Of a stretch of 64,000 nucleotides of DNA, positions 8,998 to 18,259 are shown one piece after another; position 1 is the stretch's first letter; each line of letters opens with the position of its first letter. Where the stretch lies: NCBI RefSeq assembly GCF_900103665.1, contig NZ_FNGY01000009.1:124001-188000 (forward strand). Direction: 5' to 3'. The translations under genes were made by a program, and so were the position numbers. The notes below the pieces were generated by a model that was not told the DNA's origin, ran no database searches, and saw only the letters and a program-made list of their open reading frames with translations. The stretch is from Pedobacter steynii (GTDB lineage: Bacteria > Bacteroidota > Bacteroidia > Sphingobacteriales > Sphingobacteriaceae).

Positions 8998-9561
8998 CTA
9001 GCGCAGTAAATTTATAAATTCTGCAACATCTTCTATGCGCAAAATGCGATCTATTTCAACGTGTTTCTTTGCCTGTTCAGGCATGTAAGCAACTTGTGCG
9101 GAGTCCGGATCCTGAATAACCGCCTTTCCAGCCCATGCTTTCACTGTTTTCAGCCCTTTTACACCATCGGCGTTTGAACCGGAAAGCAACAGGCAGACCA
9201 GTTTATTTTTATAGGCTTCCGCAGCAGTTTGAAAGGTAACGTCTATTGCCGGCCTGGAATAATTTACTTTTTCAGAGTAATCCAAAGAAAAGGTACGGTC
9301 CATTTCGATCAAAAGATGATAATCTGAAGGCGCAATATATATTGTTCCTGCAACAATTTTTTCCTTCTCATCTGCTTCTTTTACAATGAGCTTGGTCCGG
9401 GAAGACAGCAGATCAGGCAATAGCGAATCTGCACCATGCTTTCGGTGGATCACAATGATTATTGGAAAAGGAAGATCAGGACGAATCTCCGGAAGGACTT
9501 TTAACAGTACATCCAGGCTTCCCGCAGAACCTCCTATAATAAATGCGTCACAGGTGCTCAT
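8998..9561 (-). CDS. CheB-type protein-glutamate methylesterase without receiver domain
   Basis: The 187-residue protein is only the catalytic half of CheB. The serine-histidine-aspartate triad is visible: serine 12 in GGSAGS, histidine 39 in VIHRKHG and aspartate 132 in LLSGSNADG. Classical CheB has an N-terminal receiver that controls activity; here control may come from the stand-alone receivers next door. The start codon overlaps the CheR stop (TGATG), so the two are translationally coupled. In chemotaxis CheB removes methyl groups from receptors, but no receptor gene is in the window. Confidence 0.9.
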   Translation of the reverse strand: MSTCDAFIIGGSAGSLDVLLKVLPEIRPDLPFPIIIVIHRKHGADSLLPDLLSSRTKLIVKEADEKEKIVAGTIYIAPSDYHLLIEMDRTFSLDYSEKVNYSRPAIDVTFQTAAEAYKNKLVCLLLSGSNADGVKGLKTVKAWAGKAVIQDPDSAQVAYMPEQAKKHVEIDRILRIEDVAEFINLLR

Positions 9562-10382
9562 CAGCTAACTTTCCTCCATATTTTATGAGCAGGCAGTCGT
9601 TTATATTTCTTGTTGACCGGCGAAAAGTCTATCGTTTCCTTTGTTCCCAAGGCCAGATAGCCCAGATCTTCCAGACTTTCGTCGAATAATTCCAGTACAT
9701 TGTTCTGAAGGTCCCGGTCAAAATAAATCAGAACGTTCCGGCAAAGGATCAGCTGAAATTCATTAAAGGAATGATCCGAAACCAGGTTGTGTGTAGAGAA
9801 TATGATTTTGCGCCTCAGCTCATCGTCAAACTTTGCAAGGGAATAATTCGCACTGTAATACCCGGAGAAATCCATTGTTCCGCCGGCAGCAATATAGTTT
9901 TCGGAATATTGTTTCATCTGCCCCAATGCAAACATTCCCTGAGCAGCCTTTTCCAGGACTGAGGGATTTAAATCTGTCGCATAGATCAGTGATTTATGCA
10001 GGAGGTTCAGTTCCTTTAAAACGATGGAAATGGAATACGCTTCTTCCCCGGTCGAACAGCCCGCAAGCCAGATTCTGATAAAAGGATAAGTTCCAAGCTT
10101 CGGAAGAACGGTTTCTCTCAATGTTTTAAAGAACTGAGGATCGCGAAACATTTCGGTCACGTTTACCGTGATCTGTTCTACAAAACGCTTAAAATAGGCA
10201 GGATCGTTGTTCACCTTATATCGAAATTCGGCAAAACTAAGGGCCTTATCCAGGGAATAAAGCCTGATGATCCTTCTTTTTAATGATGCTCTGGAATATC
10301 CGGTAAAGTCGTAACCATATTGTTCCAGAAGATCGGAAAGCAGGATTTCGACTTGTTCATCATTCACAACAGGTAATTCCAA
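9561..10382 (-). CDS. CheR-type SAM-dependent protein methyltransferase
   Basis: The 273-residue product has the helical CheR N-domain followed by the SAM-binding Rossmann domain with WLAGCSTGEEAYSI and the NVTEMFRDP segment seen in CheR enzymes. It should methylate glutamates on a receptor-like partner. The start appears to be TTG at 10382, because an in-frame TAA lies three codons upstream and no ATG is near; a GTG five codons further in is the alternative. It sits 6 bp after the receiver gene and overlaps cheB by one base. Confidence 0.9.
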   Translation of the reverse strand: MELPVVNDEQVEILLSDLLEQYGYDFTGYSRASLKRRIIRLYSLDKALSFAEFRYKVNNDPAYFKRFVEQITVNVTEMFRDPQFFKTLRETVLPKLGTYPFIRIWLAGCSTGEEAYSISIVLKELNLLHKSLIYATDLNPSVLEKAAQGMFALGQMKQYSENYIAAGGTMDFSGYYSANYSLAKFDDELRRKIIFSTHNLVSDHSFNEFQLILCRNVLIYFDRDLQNNVLELFDESLEDLGYLALGTKETIDFSPVNKKYKRLPAHKIWRKVS

Positions 10383-10388
10383 ATTTCG

Positions 10389-10757
10389 TTAGATATACTG
10401 GGTGAGTAACCGGGTTAATTCCTCTACATTTATTGGCTTAGAGACATAGCCAACTGCACCTGCATTGATACAGCGCTCTCTATCGCCCACCATGGCCTGT
10501 GCCGTCACGGCGATCACCGGAATGTCTTTCAGTTCAGGATGGTCATTCATTTCTGCCATCGCCTGATATCCGTCCATTCCCGGCATCATCATGTCCATCA
10601 GCACCACTGCGATACCTTTCTCTTTTTTCAAAAGATCAAGGCCTTCTTCACCTCCGGTTGCAGAGACACATTTATATCCTTTTGACTTTAATACAGCTGA
10701 CAGGGCAAAAATGTTCCTGTTATCGTCGTCTACTATTAGTATTTTATTATCGGCCAT
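10389..10757 (-). CDS. Single-domain response regulator (receiver only)
   Basis: A 122-residue receiver starting at the ATG at 10757 (MADNKILIVDDD). The acidic triad, phospho-aspartate in VVLMDMMMPGMDGY and the SKPIN lysine are all present. It closely resembles the last receiver of the adjacent hybrid kinase (shared DDDxRNIF and VLMDMMMPxMDGY), suggesting a duplication that split off one receiver. It lies between the hybrid kinase and CheR in the same operon. Confidence 0.9.
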   Translation of the reverse strand: MADNKILIVDDDNRNIFALSAVLKSKGYKCVSATGGEEGLDLLKKEKGIAVVLMDMMMPGMDGYQAMAEMNDHPELKDIPVIAVTAQAMVGDRERCINAGAVGYVSKPINVEELTRLLTQYI

Positions 10758-10785
10758 ATATTTCAAAATACGGTGAATATTCTAT

Positions 10786-13700
10786 TTAAATTTTATCGTA
10801 AAGCCAAACCCTGAGCAAAGAAATCAACTGGTCGATGTCTACGGGCTTAGAGATATAATCGGAGGCTCCTGCTACAATACATTTCTCCCGGTCTCCCATC
10901 ATTGCTTTGGCTGTAACAGCTAAAACAGGCAAATGTTTGTAAGCACTGATCTTTCTGATTTCCCTTGTGCTCTCGTATCCGTCCATCTCCGGCATCATCA
11001 TGTCCATGAGCACAATATCTACCAATGGGTTTTCTTTGAGGATCTGGAGGGCTTCTTTTCCATCTGTAGCGGCCAGCACTTTCATTTTATGTTGCTCGAG
11101 AGCTTTGGTGAGCGAAAAGATATTCCGGACATCATCATCGGCAATCAGTACTGTTTTATTGTTCAGCACTTCATACAGGCCGCCAAGCCGGTCGGATATT
11201 GGTTTTTTAGCCTTTCCTTCCGTCTGTTTTTCCTCTACCAGATGTAGAAAAAGCCCTGCTTCATCCAGAATTCTCTGATAAGAATGTGCGGTTTTTACGA
11301 CAATAGAGTCGGCATATTGTTTGATTCTGATTTCTTCCCCTTTAGAAAGGTTTTTACCGGTAAAAATGATGATAGGCAGGTTTTCCAGTCCTTCGCTCTT
11401 TTTGATCGTTTCCAAAGTTTCATAAGCATTCTTATCCGGAATGCCCATGTCCAGAATGACACAGTCTACTTCCTTTTTATGGAGTGCGCCGATGCTTTGT
11501 CCGACATTATTGACCACTTCTGTCTGAATGTTATAATTGCTTAAAAAGTAACTCAATGCCTCCGCATGTTGTTTGTTTTCTTCCACAATCAGCACTTTTT
11601 TCGGGGAACGGCTCAAGGCGTCTTCCAGTTTCTGAAAGATATTCTTCATCTGCTCCAGTGCAACTGGCTTATTGATAAAATCAACCGCCCCTTTCAGGAG
11701 GCTTTCTTTCTTTACTTCCAGCGAAGACATGATGTGTACCGGAATAGGTTTCGTTGCCGGATTAGACTTTAATTCTTCCATCACCTGCCAACCGTCTTTA
11801 ATGGGCAACTGAATGTCTAATAGTATGGCCAAAGGTTTGTATAAGTTGGCCAGCTCAATACCTGCATCCCCTCTTACGGCTACAATTCCTTTATAATTTC
11901 TTTTTCTGGTGAAACTTAAAAGCGTTTTGGCAAAATTGGTATCATCTTCAATGATCAGAATCACCTTATCTCCCGGTTGAATGTCATGCCTGTCGTCTTC
12001 AATTTCCTGAGGAATCTTATCGACAGTAAATCTTTCTTCCTTCGCTTCCACGACGGCTTCGATATAAGGTGCCGGGCTGACCAGCTCTTCCTCCAGGACA
12101 TTTTTGATGGCATCCACCTGTTTTACAGGTAAAGTAAGGGTAAACTCACTTCCTACATGCTCCTTGCTGCTCAGTTCAATCTCACCGCCCAATAGCTTGG
12201 CCAGCTCCCTGCTGATAGACAAGCCCAGACCTGTACCACCAAAATTGCGACGGGTAGAGCCATCTGCCTGCTGGAAAGCCTCGAAGATTAACCCCTGTTT
12301 ATCTGCAGGAATACCAATTCCGGTATCCGTAACCTTAAAGAGCATGAACTTACTGGAATCGTCTTTTTTAATGGTCAAACTTACCTTTCCCTGGCTGGTG
12401 AACTTAATCGCATTGGAAAGCAGATTTTTCAACACCTGCTCAAGGCGCATTTTATCGGTATGGATGTTTGGCAGGTTTTCTGCTATTTCCACCATCAACT
12501 GCAGCTTCTTATGCTCGGCCACTGGTGCAAAAAGCGACCGCATGTCGGTAGAAACTTCCCTCATACTAACTTCTGCAAACTCGAGTTTCATTTTACCAGC
12601 CTCTATCTTGGAAAGGTCAAGGATTTCATCGATCAATGCCAATAATCCCTGGCCGGAGCTCTGAATCACTTCCGCATATTCAATGTATTCTTCATCCAGA
12701 TCTTTATTATCTGACATCAGCTTAGAAAGCAACAGGATCGAATTTAAAGGTGTTCTCAGCTCATGAGACATATTGGCCAAAAATTCGGATTTGTATTTTG
12801 TACTCTGTTGCAGCTGCTCAGCCTTATGCTGAATGTCCATATTTCTTTCCTGGATCAGCTGGTTCTTCTCTTCCAGCAGGCTGGTCCGTTCTTCCAGCTC
12901 CTGATTGCTTTGCAAGAGCTCTTCCTGCTGTACCCTTAATTCTTCTTCAGAAGTCTGAATCTTTTGAGTTTGCGCTTCCAGTTCTGCATTCAGTCCTTCC
13001 AGTTCCGTGTGTTGTGCCTGTAATTCCTCTGCCTGTGCCTGGGTTTCTTCCAGAAATTCCTGTAGTTTTTTCCGGTTTTGGGAAACATGGATAGCGATTC
13101 CGATATTGACAGAAATGTTGTGCAGAAATTCAAGTTGCAAAGGACTAAAGGTATTCAAAGAGCCTAACTCTATTACGCCGACCACTTGCTCATTGCGAAA
13201 TACGGGTACGGCAACCACGTTCTTTGGCCTGGTATTCCCGGCGGCATAACTGATCGTCAGCTCTTCATCAGGAATGTCGTTGATCAGGATCTGTTTTGCA
13301 GATTTCCAGGCCTGTCCGGCGAGGCCTTCTCCCTCTTTCAGCAGTTTTTTCTTCTCCCGATTCAACAGCGCATAACCCGCAATCAGCTCCAGCCGGGTTT
13401 CCTCTTCCAACAAGTAGAAGGCAGCTACATGGCTTCGCGTATGCGCAACAATGCTTTCTAAAATATCATTTGCAAGTTCAGGAACACTCTTTTCACCCAC
13501 CATCTGATCGTTCAGGCTTGCAATTCCTGATTGCAACCATTCTTTATCCTCCAGCAAAGCGAAAGAATATTGCAGAGATTCTGCCATGGAATTCAGCGAA
13601 ACGGCTACTTTTCCAAGGTCATCTTTCTGATCCTGATCCAGTCTGACGTGGTAATCTCCTTTTGAAATCTGTGCGGCAAGATCACGGATCATCTTCACTC

Positions 13701-14382
13701 TCCGTTCAATTTCCTTATTGATCTCTTTCAGCTCATCTTCCAGTTTCAGTCTTTCATTGAAGTCGGTAGAAACCCTGCGGTAAAAGAAAATGGTAATCAG
13801 AATGGCCAATAGCGCAGCAATGGCAATGAGGATTGGGGTATAACCAGCCAGTTTATTCAAATCGGAAGTACGGTCTTCCAGCAGTCGCTTTTCTTCCGTT
13901 TCCATGCTTTTGATCACTGCACGGGCACTGTCCATATAGGTTTTACCATTAAGCAGTTCTGCTACGGTGACGTTTCCTCCCCGTTTTTTGATCGCAATGG
14001 TATTTTCCAGGATTTTCATGCGCTCATTAATGAGCGCATTTAGCCTCGTTATCTTTTTTTGCTGAACAGGATTATCCCGGGTCAGGCTGCCCACATTTTC
14101 CAGCAGCGACACGGAGCGTTCTGTGGCTCCGTTATAAGGGTCTAAAAAAACCTGATCACCTGTTAAGAGGAATCCGCGTTGCCCCGTTTCTGCATCTTTC
14201 AGCGTGGAAATCACCTCTTCTAAGCCATTGATGACTTCATTGCTATGCTGCACCATTTCTGAGCTCCTGATCAGACTTCTGATGCTATTGTAAGAAGCCA
14301 GCGAGCTGATAAACAGTAAGAGCAGCGACAGCCCTAATCCAACGCGCAGGTTTCCTTTTAAAGATTTTTGCTTATTTTGCAT
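10786..14382 (-). CDS. Large hybrid sensor histidine kinase (CHASE3-HAMP-GAF-coiled coil-HisKA-HATPase-REC-REC-REC)
   Basis: This 1198-residue membrane sensor starts with a transmembrane helix (about 13-32), a CHASE3 periplasmic sensor domain (about 40-175, with DAETGQRGFLLTGD), a second helix (about 181-200) and a HAMP segment. A GAF domain (about 290-430), a Glu/Gln-rich coiled coil (about 435-530), HisKA with histidine 540 (MSHELRTP) and an ATPase domain follow. Three receivers end the protein, with likely phospho-aspartates 856, 978 and 1127. The middle receiver is the most divergent. It is the core of the operon, 17 bp after the upstream kinase gene, and probably feeds phosphate to the stand-alone receivers. 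Confidence 0.93.
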   Translation of the reverse strand: MQNKQKSLKGNLRVGLGLSLLLLFISSLASYNSIRSLIRSSEMVQHSNEVINGLEEVISTLKDAETGQRGFLLTGDQVFLDPYNGATERSVSLLENVGSLTRDNPVQQKKITRLNALINERMKILENTIAIKKRGGNVTVAELLNGKTYMDSARAVIKSMETEEKRLLEDRTSDLNKLAGYTPILIAIAALLAILITIFFYRRVSTDFNERLKLEDELKEINKEIERRVKMIRDLAAQISKGDYHVRLDQDQKDDLGKVAVSLNSMAESLQYSFALLEDKEWLQSGIASLNDQMVGEKSVPELANDILESIVAHTRSHVAAFYLLEEETRLELIAGYALLNREKKKLLKEGEGLAGQAWKSAKQILINDIPDEELTISYAAGNTRPKNVVAVPVFRNEQVVGVIELGSLNTFSPLQLEFLHNISVNIGIAIHVSQNRKKLQEFLEETQAQAEELQAQHTELEGLNAELEAQTQKIQTSEEELRVQQEELLQSNQELEERTSLLEEKNQLIQERNMDIQHKAEQLQQSTKYKSEFLANMSHELRTPLNSILLLSKLMSDNKDLDEEYIEYAEVIQSSGQGLLALIDEILDLSKIEAGKMKLEFAEVSMREVSTDMRSLFAPVAEHKKLQLMVEIAENLPNIHTDKMRLEQVLKNLLSNAIKFTSQGKVSLTIKKDDSSKFMLFKVTDTGIGIPADKQGLIFEAFQQADGSTRRNFGGTGLGLSISRELAKLLGGEIELSSKEHVGSEFTLTLPVKQVDAIKNVLEEELVSPAPYIEAVVEAKEERFTVDKIPQEIEDDRHDIQPGDKVILIIEDDTNFAKTLLSFTRKRNYKGIVAVRGDAGIELANLYKPLAILLDIQLPIKDGWQVMEELKSNPATKPIPVHIMSSLEVKKESLLKGAVDFINKPVALEQMKNIFQKLEDALSRSPKKVLIVEENKQHAEALSYFLSNYNIQTEVVNNVGQSIGALHKKEVDCVILDMGIPDKNAYETLETIKKSEGLENLPIIIFTGKNLSKGEEIRIKQYADSIVVKTAHSYQRILDEAGLFLHLVEEKQTEGKAKKPISDRLGGLYEVLNNKTVLIADDDVRNIFSLTKALEQHKMKVLAATDGKEALQILKENPLVDIVLMDMMMPEMDGYESTREIRKISAYKHLPVLAVTAKAMMGDREKCIVAGASDYISKPVDIDQLISLLRVWLYDKI

Positions 14383-14399
14383 ACTAAGGTTTTGTAGTT

Positions 14400-15524
14400 T
14401 TAATCCGTCTCGGAGGTAGACTGTAATGGAATACTAAAATAAAATTCTGATCCTTCCCCAGGGATACTCTGCACCCCTACTTCACCATTGTGTCTTCTGA
14501 TAATTTCGGCGGAGATATAAAGTCCGATCCCCAATCCCTGGAAGTGGATGGCCGTTTCTTCTACCCTATAGAATTTTTCAAATACATTCTTTTGCTGATC
14601 GGCATTGATGCCAATTCCAAAATCTTTAACACCAACATAGATGTGCTCTCCACGTTCTTCCACTTTGATATGGATCTCACTTGTTCCCGGAGAATACTTG
14701 ATCGCATTGGTTAAAAAATTAATAATTACCTGCTCGATTCGCATCTCATCAGCACAGATCTCCCTTTTGGCTGTTCCGGTTTTAATAATTTTAAATTCAG
14801 GGTTTGACTGATGAATGATGTCTGTGACACTATCCAGCAGAGCGTCCATCATAAATGGCTGTTTATTGAATTTCAGCTTGCCACTTTCGATCTTTGAGAT
14901 ATCGAGTAGATCTGTAATCAGCTCATTGAGCTTTTCCAGTTGTATCTGGGCTTTCAGCAAATGCTTTTTTAAGGTCGGAACATCGCCTTTATCAATACTT
15001 CTTTCGAGTAATTGGACATATCCTTTAACGCTGGTTAACGGGGTTTTCAGTTCATGACTGGCGATACTGATAAATTCGTCCTTTTTCCGCTCTGCCTGTT
15101 TCCGAAACTCAATCTCATCCAGCAATGCTTTCTGAATCTCAATCAGTTTCCGGCTTTGTTCATATATGCGATAAAAGGTTTTCACTTTTAAGAGCAGAAT
15201 GTCCATATCAACGGGCTTGGTAATATAATCAAGTCCGCCGGAGGAATACCCTTTGGTAATAAATTTATTCTCCGTATTGGCGGCAGAAAGAAAGATGATG
15301 GCTGTTTCCCTGGCTTTACTATAGCCGGAAATGGCCTCAGCTACCTCAAATCCGTCCATACCTGGCATCTGTACATCAAGAATGATCAGTACATATTCAT
15401 TTTTAAGAACTTTTTTTAAGGCCTCTTCTCCTGATGATGCGGTATCTACTTCAAAATTATTTTTCTCCAGAACCTTTTTTAATGAGATCAGGTTCTCGGG
15501 GGTATCATCTACAATTAGTATCAT
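14400..15524 (-). CDS. Response regulator-histidine kinase (REC-HisKA-HATPase)
   Basis: The 374-residue soluble protein has an N-terminal receiver (aspartate 50 in IILDVQMPGMDGF), a short coiled linker, then HisKA with histidine 157 in SIASHELKTP and an ATP-binding domain with NAIKYSPG, DFGIGI and GLGIGLYIS motifs. Such inverted-order hybrids usually pass signals between phosphorelays in the cytoplasm. It is the promoter-proximal gene of the six-gene signalling operon; the 220 bp upstream show no obvious operator. Confidence 0.92.
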   Translation of the reverse strand: MILIVDDTPENLISLKKVLEKNNFEVDTASSGEEALKKVLKNEYVLIILDVQMPGMDGFEVAEAISGYSKARETAIIFLSAANTENKFITKGYSSGGLDYITKPVDMDILLLKVKTFYRIYEQSRKLIEIQKALLDEIEFRKQAERKKDEFISIASHELKTPLTSVKGYVQLLERSIDKGDVPTLKKHLLKAQIQLEKLNELITDLLDISKIESGKLKFNKQPFMMDALLDSVTDIIHQSNPEFKIIKTGTAKREICADEMRIEQVIINFLTNAIKYSPGTSEIHIKVEERGEHIYVGVKDFGIGINADQQKNVFEKFYRVEETAIHFQGLGIGLYISAEIIRRHNGEVGVQSIPGEGSEFYFSIPLQSTSETD

Positions 15525-15748
15525 TATTAAAAATAAATAAGGCTGCTGAATCTCTCAGTTGCCAATGCATAATTGTGCAATAGTTTAATGCTAAAGTTAT
15601 ACAAGTTTGAAGAATAAAAGATGTTTAGACTTCCTTTATATCAAAAAACTTGCAAATAGCTTGCAGGTTCTCTTCAAATTAAACGCACAGGGAGGTATTA
15701 TATGATGAGCGCCCCGTCCTCATGTCCGTTTTATTTGAAAACAGGAAA

Positions 15749-16588
15749 TTAAAGCTGGCTTGAATTAAAAGTATCCCCTTGTTTGATGTCTCCGGTCTCA
15801 AAACCTTTCTTAAACCAGAACATTCTTTGAGCGGAGGTTCCATGCGTAAATGCATCGGGAACGACTTCACCTTGAGCTTGTTTCTGCAATTTATCGTCAC
15901 CGATTGCATTTGCAGCAGTGAGTGCTTCATCGATATCACCTTCCTCAAGCCTAAAGTCCTTTAAATTCTGTGCATGATTTGCCCAAAGTCCGGCAAAGAA
16001 ATCTGCCTGCAGCTCCAATTTAACTGATAAACGGTTGTATTCTTTTTCGCTGAGCTGAGCCCTCATGCGCTGCATTTTTTCTGAAATCCCCAGCAGGTTC
16101 TGGACATGGTGTCCAACCTCATGTGCAATGACATAGGCCTGTGCAAAATCTCCGGCAGCACCAAAGCGGTTTTGTAAATCCTGATAGAAGCTCAGGTCGA
16201 TATATACTTTATGATCCCCGGGACAATAAAAAGGGCCTACTGCAGCACTTGCATTTCCACAGGCAGAAGAGACACTATTTGTAAAAAGCCTCATTACCGG
16301 CTTCTCATAGGTTTTGCCCATTTCAGCAAACTGCTGTTCCCAAACCAGGTTGGTGGATTCTAACACCCCATTTACGAACTTCCCTTCTTTATCTGTAGGG
16401 TCGCCCTTTTTTATTTCTGTTTGGCCGACATCGCCCAAAGGCAACTGACTCACCAAACCTGTTAAGTCCTGCCCGAAGAAAAGGCCAACGATTACCACAA
16501 GGATACCTATTCCTCCTCCTATTACCCCACCACTGGGCTTCCCTCTCCCATCTTCAATATTTCCACTTCCTTTACCGAACCACTGCAT
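15749..16588 (-). CDS. ypfJ: YpfJ-type neutral zinc metallopeptidase
   Basis: The 279-residue protein has the hallmarks of the YpfJ/KPN_02809 zincin family: an N-terminal MQWFGKGSGNIEDGRG segment, one transmembrane helix (about 21-40) after a glycine-rich stretch, and the zinc motif HEVGHHVQ (H156, E157, H160) with downstream ELQADFFAGLWA. It is probably anchored in the inner membrane with the peptidase outside. The physiological substrate is not known for the family. It lies 72 bp after gltX on the same strand, and a long inverted repeat fills the gap and ends 5 bp before its start codon. Confidence 0.88.
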   Translation of the reverse strand: MQWFGKGSGNIEDGRGKPSGGVIGGGIGILVVIVGLFFGQDLTGLVSQLPLGDVGQTEIKKGDPTDKEGKFVNGVLESTNLVWEQQFAEMGKTYEKPVMRLFTNSVSSACGNASAAVGPFYCPGDHKVYIDLSFYQDLQNRFGAAGDFAQAYVIAHEVGHHVQNLLGISEKMQRMRAQLSEKEYNRLSVKLELQADFFAGLWANHAQNLKDFRLEEGDIDEALTAANAIGDDKLQKQAQGEVVPDAFTHGTSAQRMFWFKKGFETGDIKQGDTFNSSQL

Positions 16589-16593
16589 ATAAA

Positions 16594-16651
16594 TTTCGTT
16601 TAAATTGGTTTACAAAAATCTGGGACAATTGTTATACCAATTTAAACGAAA
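16594..16651. repeat. 16-bp perfect inverted repeat in the gltX-ypfJ gap
   Basis: TTTCGTTTAAATTGGT at 16594-16609 is the exact reverse complement of the bases at 16636-16651, with a 26-nt spacer. In the minus-strand transcript the stem would close 5 nt before the ypfJ ATG and begin 9 nt after the gltX stop. There is no clean T-run, so it is not a typical terminator. It could be a translation-controlling hairpin, an RNA processing site or a two-site protein-binding operator. Confidence 0.75.
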
Positions 16652-16660
16652 AACACCGGA

Positions 16661-18169
16661 TTATTCAAAAGCGGTTACCGCATTTTTTATTCTCCGGATC
16701 GTTTCTTCTGCTCCAAGTGCGACTGCAATGTCAAATACACCAGGTCCGAATTTACCACCAACCAACATAATTCTAAAAGGCAGCATTAGCTCTCCAGCTT
16801 TAAAATTATGCGTTGCAGCCAGTTCCTTGAACTTTTCTTCCAACGCTGTAGCCGGTAGTCCATCTGAAATCAGGCTGGTATAAGCGTTGAAAAATTCCGC
16901 TTTTTCGGCCGTCCATTTTGGTTTTACAGCAGGCAAATCATATTCCTGAGGTGCAATAAAAAAATAAGCACTCTGTGGAATAAAGTCGGTTAACAGGTGA
17001 CAACGATCTTTAATCAGGTCAATGACCTTCTCCAGATAGTCATCTTCGCTAATCTCCGTTCCCTGGGCAGCAAAAGCATCTTTTACAATTGGCAACAGCG
17101 TTTTTGCATCCGCATTTTTAATCCACTCATGGTTGTACCATTTGGCTTTCTCAAAGTCAAACTTAGCACCGGCTTTACTGATTCGTTCTACGGAGAACTT
17201 TTCTATCAGATCGGCCATAGAGAAAATCTCCTGATCCGTTCCATCATTCCAACCCAGCATGGCCAGTAAGTTCACGAAAGCTTCCGGCATAAAGCCCAGC
17301 TCTTTAAATCCTTTGGTCAGGTCGCCGGTTTTAGGATCAGTCCAGTTTTGCGCGTACACAGGGAAACCAAGACGGTCTCCGTCACGTTTACTTAACTTTC
17401 CATTTCCATCTGGTTTCAGGATTAAAGGTAAATGTACCCATTGAGGCATCACATCTTCCCAGCCCAGGTATCTCCAAAGCAAAATATGTATAGGTGCAGA
17501 TGGCAACCATTCCTCACCTCTGAAGATGTGACTGATTTCCATTGCTTTATCATCGGCAACAACAGCAAGGTGGTAAGTAGGCATTCCATCCGCTTTTAAT
17601 AAAACTTTATCGTCGACCAGGTTGGTGTCAAAACTAACATGTCCTCTGATCAGATCCGTAAAAGAAACCGTTTCGTTTGCAGGCATTTTTATGCGCACTA
17701 CATGAGGTGTATTTTCTGCTAAAAGCGCAGTCACTTCTGCCTCCGTTAAAGTCAGCGAGTTTCTCATTTCCCCACGTGTAGACAATCCATAAGTGAAATT
17801 AGGAATCTCCTTACGTTTGACATCCAGTTCTTCCGGCGTATCGAAAGCATAATAAGCATAACCATCAGCAATCAGCTGGTCTGCATATTGTTTGTAAGTG
17901 GCCTTACGCTCGCTCTGGCGATATGGCTCAAAGGGGCCTCCTGTCTGCGGACTTTCATCCGGCGACATGCCACACCATTTCAGACAAGAAACAATATATT
18001 CTTCTGCACCTTCTACAAAGCGCGTCTGATCGGTATCTTCTACCCTAAGGATGAAGGTTCCATTGTGTTTCTTAGCAAACAAATAATTAAACAAAGCGGT
18101 ACGTACACCACCCAAATGCAACCCGCCTGTTGGGCTGGGGGCAAATCTTACTCTTACTTTCTTTTCCAT
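16661..18169 (-). CDS. gltX: Glutamate--tRNA ligase
   Basis: This class I synthetase charges tRNA-Glu. The first ATP motif is in RFAPSPTGGLHLGG and the second reads KLSKRDG; length from the ATG at 18169 is 502 residues, normal for bacterial GluRS. A start 15 bp upstream would place the initiator 12 bp from the -7 box at 18182-18189, and MEKKVRVRFAPSPTG is the usual family N-terminus, so 18169 is chosen. With glnS also in this window, the organism has separate enzymes for Glu and Gln. Downstream lies ypfJ. Confidence 0.95.
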   Translation of the reverse strand: MEKKVRVRFAPSPTGGLHLGGVRTALFNYLFAKKHNGTFILRVEDTDQTRFVEGAEEYIVSCLKWCGMSPDESPQTGGPFEPYRQSERKATYKQYADQLIADGYAYYAFDTPEELDVKRKEIPNFTYGLSTRGEMRNSLTLTEAEVTALLAENTPHVVRIKMPANETVSFTDLIRGHVSFDTNLVDDKVLLKADGMPTYHLAVVADDKAMEISHIFRGEEWLPSAPIHILLWRYLGWEDVMPQWVHLPLILKPDGNGKLSKRDGDRLGFPVYAQNWTDPKTGDLTKGFKELGFMPEAFVNLLAMLGWNDGTDQEIFSMADLIEKFSVERISKAGAKFDFEKAKWYNHEWIKNADAKTLLPIVKDAFAAQGTEISEDDYLEKVIDLIKDRCHLLTDFIPQSAYFFIAPQEYDLPAVKPKWTAEKAEFFNAYTSLISDGLPATALEEKFKELAATHNFKAGELMLPFRIMLVGGKFGPGVFDIAVALGAEETIRRIKNAVTAFE

Positions 18170-18181
18170 AATTACGATCTG

Positions 18182-18189
18182 CAAAGATA
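18182..18189 (-). promoter_or_regulatory. -7 box of the gltX promoter
   Basis: Read on the minus strand this is TATCTTTG, an exact TAnnTTTG match, 12 bp before the gltX ATG at 18169. Transcription would start only a few bases before the start codon. No TTG is seen at the -33 position. Confidence 0.5.
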
Positions 18190-18259
18190 TATTTTTTACC
18201 GCGTTACCTTTCTATTCATCAATTTTTGAATGCTATTTTGTAATTTGCCCGGATAACTT

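Noticed and set aside
15679-15948. 89-codon minus-strand frame overlapping the ypfJ 3' end
   Set aside because: It lies within and past ypfJ in another frame, has no family features and no start signals.
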